Shown here: one piece after another, positions 4,559 through 7,527 of the stretch
How the letters are laid out: the number at the start of each line of letters is the position of its first letter
Position numbering within the stretch: position 1 is the stretch's first letter
Assembly: GCA_902766345.1 (NCBI GenBank)
Contig: CACXDK010000307.1
Coordinates: 1-7,527, forward strand
Length of the DNA: 7,527 nucleotides
From: an uncultured Spirochaetaceae bacterium
GTDB taxonomy: Bacteria > Spirochaetota > Spirochaetia > Treponematales > Treponemataceae
Direction: 5' to 3'
Notes under the pieces: generated by a model
What the model was told of the DNA's origin: nothing
Seen by the model: only the letters and a program-made list of their open reading frames with translations
Databases searched by the model: none
Made by a program: the position numbers and the translations under genes

Positions 4559-6565
4559 ATGGATTTTCAAACAGCAGTTGATAAAGGTGAAAAGCCGTTT
4601 ACAAAAATGCTGTCAAAATCATTTACGAGTGGATGTTTTTTACCAAGATTTGCAACAGGCAACACAAAAAGCTATATAGGAGGAAACAGGAATCCTACGG
4701 TCTGGCCAGTTTCATTATTGAAAGCAGGCTTTCCTCTTATAAAGGTAAAAGCTTTGATTGGAGTGTATGAAAAGCAATTAAATGAGTCTTTTAGTGATAC
4801 TATGCTTTATATTTATAAGAATAATAAGCCATTGTATGAAATAATAATTAATGATTTAAAAAGAAGATTTGGGAATGTTCCTAAGGAGTACTATTTCTCT
4901 AAAAATGGCGAAGACTTGACATTTGTATTAAACGAAAATATAAGCGTCGTCAGTTTTGATATTTTTGATACACTTCTCATCAGGCCGTTTACAAATCCTA
5001 CGGATTTATTTTTGTTGATTGAAAAAGATCAAAATTTAGACGGCTTTTATATTGAAAGGATAAATGCAGAAAAAAGAGCAAGAGAAATTTCTAAATTTCA
5101 AGAAATAACAATCGATGAGATATATGAAAATATAAACCCAAAATTTTCACATGTAAAAGAAATTGAACTGGACTATGAAAAACGATTACTCCGTAGAAAT
5201 CCTGCAATAGAAAAGATATATGCACAAGTCTGCAATACTAATAAAAAAATCATCGCAATCTCTGACATGTATTTAGGAAAAGATTTTCTTCGTGAAGTCT
5301 TAATAAAAAATAGATTTGAAAATATCTCTGAAATTTTTGTAAGTTCAGATTGCAGAAAAACAAAAAGCTCTAGGGATATATACAAATTTGCCATATCAAA
5401 TACCCCCCCCCAATTTCACACACAACAATTACTTCATATCGGAGACAATGAAGAGTCTGACGAAAGAATACCTTTATCAATGGGCATAAACGCATTTCAA
5501 ATTGATAAAGTTATAGACAGATTCATTATCCCTAGCAATGCAAAATGGGTAAACTGGTATTATGCCAATAAGTCTCTTGGAAAATCAATACATTTTTCAT
5601 TAATTGCAAAACATTTATTTTATGAAAAAGAGTTTAATATCCCCTACTGGGAAATGATGGGCTACAGGCTTGGACTCGGTATAGTTTCGTATTTGAATTA
5701 TGTCCTGAAGGGATGTCAAAAAAACAACATTGACAGGTTGTTTTTTGTTGCAAGGGATGGATGGATTTTAAAAGAACTGTATGAAAAGTTTTTTATGAAA
5801 CTTTACGGAATACCTTGCTCCTATGTTTATTTAACTCGCATTATAGGCTTAAAAGCAACGCTTGACTTCAACGAAGAGCCTGTTTATCTAAAAAAACTGT
5901 TGAAGGAAGCTTCAAAAGAAATTAAAGGCTTAAATGTACACGATGACTATGAAAGCAATCTAAAAGAATTTAAGATTCATGAGGATTCAATAAAAAGTTG
6001 GTCTGCCCCCAAAAAAACAGAATTTGAAAAACATTTAAAATTGCAAGCAAAAGATTCTAAGAACATAGCCGTTGTAGATACAACAACAGGGAACTTTTCT
6101 TCTTTACGCTTTGCAAAGTCTGTACTTGACAGCCGCATAAAAACAGCTTTTTTTACAGGAACATCTTTTGAAAAGCCTGAATATGCCTATGCAACTTTTT
6201 CTAACAGGCTTTTGAGTATTGAGGATAAATGGTATGTAATGCTTATGGAGGAAATCTTTTCAAGTCCATTTCCATCTGCAATTTCATTGGAAAACGGAAA
6301 TCCTGTTTTTGATCAGGAAGAAGATTCTTCCAGAAGCAATCTTTTCTTACAACTGGCAAAAGGCATTGAAGATTATGTTCGAGACCTTATAGATTTGTTT
6401 GGCACAAACATTAATTCTATTTGTATTACATTTGAAGACTTTTTAGATATGTTAAAATGGTATAAGAGAAATATAAATCCGATAGATTTGGAAGAACTAT
6501 CTCATATTAAACACAAAGATTTGATGAGAGATGAAGAATATGATTTATCATTAAGTGCAAAATAA
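4559..6565 (+). CDS. Remainder of RgpF-like domain fused to a HAD-superfamily domain and a conserved C-terminal domain
   Basis: The 668-residue ORF is in the same frame as the preceding gene, separated by TAA AAA. No GGAG precedes its ATG, so expression would need reinitiation or read-through. Residues 1-105 complete the RgpF domain (NPTVWPVSLLKAGFPLIKVKAL at 45-66). Residues about 128-315 form a HAD domain: motif I SFDIFDTLL with nucleophile Asp134, motif II Ser235 in IAISDMYLG, motif III Lys near 267-269, and motif IV HIGDNEESDE (293-302). The +2 residue after the nucleophile is Phe136 rather than Asp, as in haloacid-dehalogenase-like members, so phosphatase activity is uncertain. The C-terminal part has FFVARDGWILKELYEKF (about 395-411) and VVDTTTGNFSS (about 504-514), seen in large glycan-cluster proteins of this type. 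A C9 run lies at codons 282-285. Substrate unknown; a role in surface-polysaccharide assembly is inferred from the fusion and neighbours. Confidence 0.8.
   Translation: MDFQTAVDKGEKPFTKMLSKSFTSGCFLPRFATGNTKSYIGGNRNPTVWPVSLLKAGFPLIKVKALIGVYEKQLNESFSDTMLYIYKNNKPLYEIIINDLKRRFGNVPKEYYFSKNGEDLTFVLNENISVVSFDIFDTLLIRPFTNPTDLFLLIEKDQNLDGFYIERINAEKRAREISKFQEITIDEIYENINPKFSHVKEIELDYEKRLLRRNPAIEKIYAQVCNTNKKIIAISDMYLGKDFLREVLIKNRFENISEIFVSSDCRKTKSSRDIYKFAISNTPPQFHTQQLLHIGDNEESDERIPLSMGINAFQIDKVIDRFIIPSNAKWVNWYYANKSLGKSIHFSLIAKHLFYEKEFNIPYWEMMGYRLGLGIVSYLNYVLKGCQKNNIDRLFFVARDGWILKELYEKFFMKLYGIPCSYVYLTRIIGLKATLDFNEEPVYLKKLLKEASKEIKGLNVHDDYESNLKEFKIHEDSIKSWSAPKKTEFEKHLKLQAKDSKNIAVVDTTTGNFSSLRFAKSVLDSRIKTAFFTGTSFEKPEYAYATFSNRLLSIEDKWYVMLMEEIFSSPFPSAISLENGNPVFDQEEDSSRSNLFLQLAKGIEDYVRDLIDLFGTNINSICITFEDFLDMLKWYKRNINPIDLEELSHIKHKDLMRDEEYDLSLSAK
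5403..5411 (+). repeat. C9 homopolymer inside the HAD coding region
   Basis: Nine consecutive C encode Thr-Pro-Pro-Gln (ACC CCC CCC CAA) in an otherwise A/T-rich gene. Loss or gain of one C would shift the frame in the HAD domain before its motif IV. In the version shown the frame is open. Confidence 0.9.
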
Positions 6566-6580
6566 AAAAAGACAAATGGC

Positions 6581-6586
6581 AAGGAG
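6581..6586 (+). promoter_or_regulatory. Ribosome binding site of the glycosyltransferase gene
   Basis: AAGGAG lies 8 bases before ATG 6595 and fixes that start. The GGAGTAAAG context is shared with the site before GTG 3881, which supports the start chosen there. Confidence 0.8.
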
Positions 6587-6594
6587 TAAAGAAT

Positions 6595-7527
6595 ATGAAA
6601 GACACCCCATTTTTTTCAGTCATAATGCCGACTTACAACCGTGCATTTTGTATTTGCAATGCAATTGATTCCCTACTTGCTCAAACATATCAGAACTTTG
6701 AGTTTATTATTGTAGATGACGGCTGTACAGATGAAACAGAAACGCTTGTAAAAGACACATATTCTAAGGAATTTGACTCACAAAGATTTTCTTATATCAA
6801 GCACAAAAAAAATAGCGGACTTAATGCAAGTAGAAATACAGGTTTAGACTTTACAAAAAATGATTGGATTGTTTTTTTAGACGATGATAACACCCTCCAT
6901 CCGAATTATTTGGAAACGTATAAAGATGCAATAAATCAAAATCCGAACTGCAAAGTTTTTTATTCACAGATAAAAGATCCAAACGGTAATGCCGTTGGAA
7001 TGAAAATGGATTATTCCATACTAATAAATTCCAATTTTACAGATATGGGAATATTTGTTGCACACAAATCTGTATATGATAATTATGGCAGATTCGATAC
7101 ACATCTTAAACGGCGTACTGATTATGATTTTATTTTACGGTGTGCACGATTTGAAAAAACTTGTTTCATACCAAAAGTTGTATTTAATTATAATTTTGCA
7201 GACTCTCCAAGAATTTCAAATTCAGAGTCCTTTGACGAAGCATCAAAAATAATCTATGAAAAGATGAACAAAATCTACTACCCCTTCTACGAAAACGTAA
7301 AGCAGATAAGCAGCATAAATGTTTTCTACGACAGTGGCAGTGGATTTTCAGAATACGAAAAAGACGTATTCTATCATTTTCCAATCAATCTACAAGTTGC
7401 AGACTCTATAAAGTCAGTTATGATAAGACCATGTACCCGCTTCTGTATAGTCAAGGACATTTCCATAAAACTAAACGGCAAAGATTTGCCGTTTAGTACA
7501 AATGCATACAGACTGAACAATGGAATA
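6595..7527 (+). CDS. Family 2 glycosyltransferase (GT-A fold), 3'-truncated by the window end
   Basis: 311 codons are open from ATG 6595 to the window end, with no stop. The GT2 fold is clear: SVIMPTYNR (8-16), FIIVDDGCTDET (37-48) with the nucleotide-binding Asp pair (the usual Ser of DDGS is Cys44), LNASRNTGLDF (76-86), the metal-binding IVFLDDDN (92-99), and TDYDFILR (175-182) in the acceptor/base region. Such cytoplasmic enzymes transfer a sugar from a nucleotide-sugar to a growing glycan. After about residue 240 comes a different, beta-rich stretch (INVFYDSGSGFSEYEKD, then SVMIRPCTRFCIVKDISIKLNGK), which resembles the accessory C-terminal domain of some clostridial and spirochaetal glycosyltransferases; that match is by eye. 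The gene starts 29 bases after the HAD-containing ORF, so one transcript is likely. Donor and acceptor sugars cannot be told. A near-perfect palindrome lies at 7470-7497 inside the gene. Confidence 0.88.
   Translation, partial: MKDTPFFSVIMPTYNRAFCICNAIDSLLAQTYQNFEFIIVDDGCTDETETLVKDTYSKEFDSQRFSYIKHKKNSGLNASRNTGLDFTKNDWIVFLDDDNTLHPNYLETYKDAINQNPNCKVFYSQIKDPNGNAVGMKMDYSILINSNFTDMGIFVAHKSVYDNYGRFDTHLKRRTDYDFILRCARFEKTCFIPKVVFNYNFADSPRISNSESFDEASKIIYEKMNKIYYPFYENVKQISSINVFYDSGSGFSEYEKDVFYHFPINLQVADSIKSVMIRPCTRFCIVKDISIKLNGKDLPFSTNAYRLNNGI
7470..7497. repeat. Perfect 13-bp inverted repeat inside the glycosyltransferase gene
   Basis: ACTAAACGGCAAA (7470-7482), centre GA, and TTTGCCGTTTAGT (7485-7497) are exactly complementary. 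As RNA this gives a stem of 12 bp with a 4-base loop. It encodes part of KLNGKDLPFST and is not followed by a T tract on the plus strand, so it is not an ordinary terminator. Confidence 0.85.

Noticed and set aside
7055..7384. Short open frames on both strands within the glycosyltransferase region
   Set aside because: They overlap the clear GT2 coding frame and lack ribosome binding sites and recognisable protein features.

Overview
The window looks like a chromosomal segment of a host-associated spirochaete, most likely a Treponema. I base this on low G+C, A/T-rich intergenic DNA, strong GGAG ribosome binding sites, and the style of the proteins. The genus is an inference from general look, not from any database match. 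The window is cut at both ends: the first gene lacks its 5' end and the last lacks its 3' end.

Layout. (1) 2-2174, plus strand: the transpeptidase half of a class A penicillin-binding protein (PBP1A type), then a small stand-alone ParB-N-domain protein with a cationic amphipathic tail. (2) 2154-2188: a perfect hairpin terminator shared by the convergent parB-like and tyrS genes. (3) 2210-3676, minus strand: tyrS (tyrosyl-tRNA synthetase) preceded by a complete regulatory leader. (4) 3677-3880: an A/T-rich divergent promoter region. (5) 3881-7527, plus strand: a surface-glycan cluster with an RgpF-like rhamnan-synthesis gene split by an in-frame TAA, the rest of that protein carrying a HAD domain, and a family 2 glycosyltransferase running off the end.

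The most interesting element is the tyrS leader. On the minus strand a sigma70-type promoter (3676-3648) is followed directly by an unlisted 34-codon ORF (3641-3537). Its middle reads Tyr-Leu-Tyr-Tyr-Gly-Cys-Tyr-Trp-Phe. Downstream lies an intrinsic terminator (3497-3468, 9-bp perfect stem, 8 U) that abuts the tyrS Shine-Dalgarno. The 5' arm of the terminator can pair instead with the last codons of the leader ORF, and that segment can in turn be held in an earlier hairpin. These are the parts of trp/phe-type ribosome-mediated transcription attenuation, here apparently sensing Tyr-tRNA charging to control tyrS.

In the glycan cluster the points of note are the nonsense codon dividing RgpF (TAA followed by AAA ATG in the same frame), a C9 homopolymer inside the HAD domain that could be a phase-variation switch, three copies of a 9-mer in the presumed 5' UTR, and a 13-bp-arm perfect inverted repeat inside the glycosyltransferase gene.
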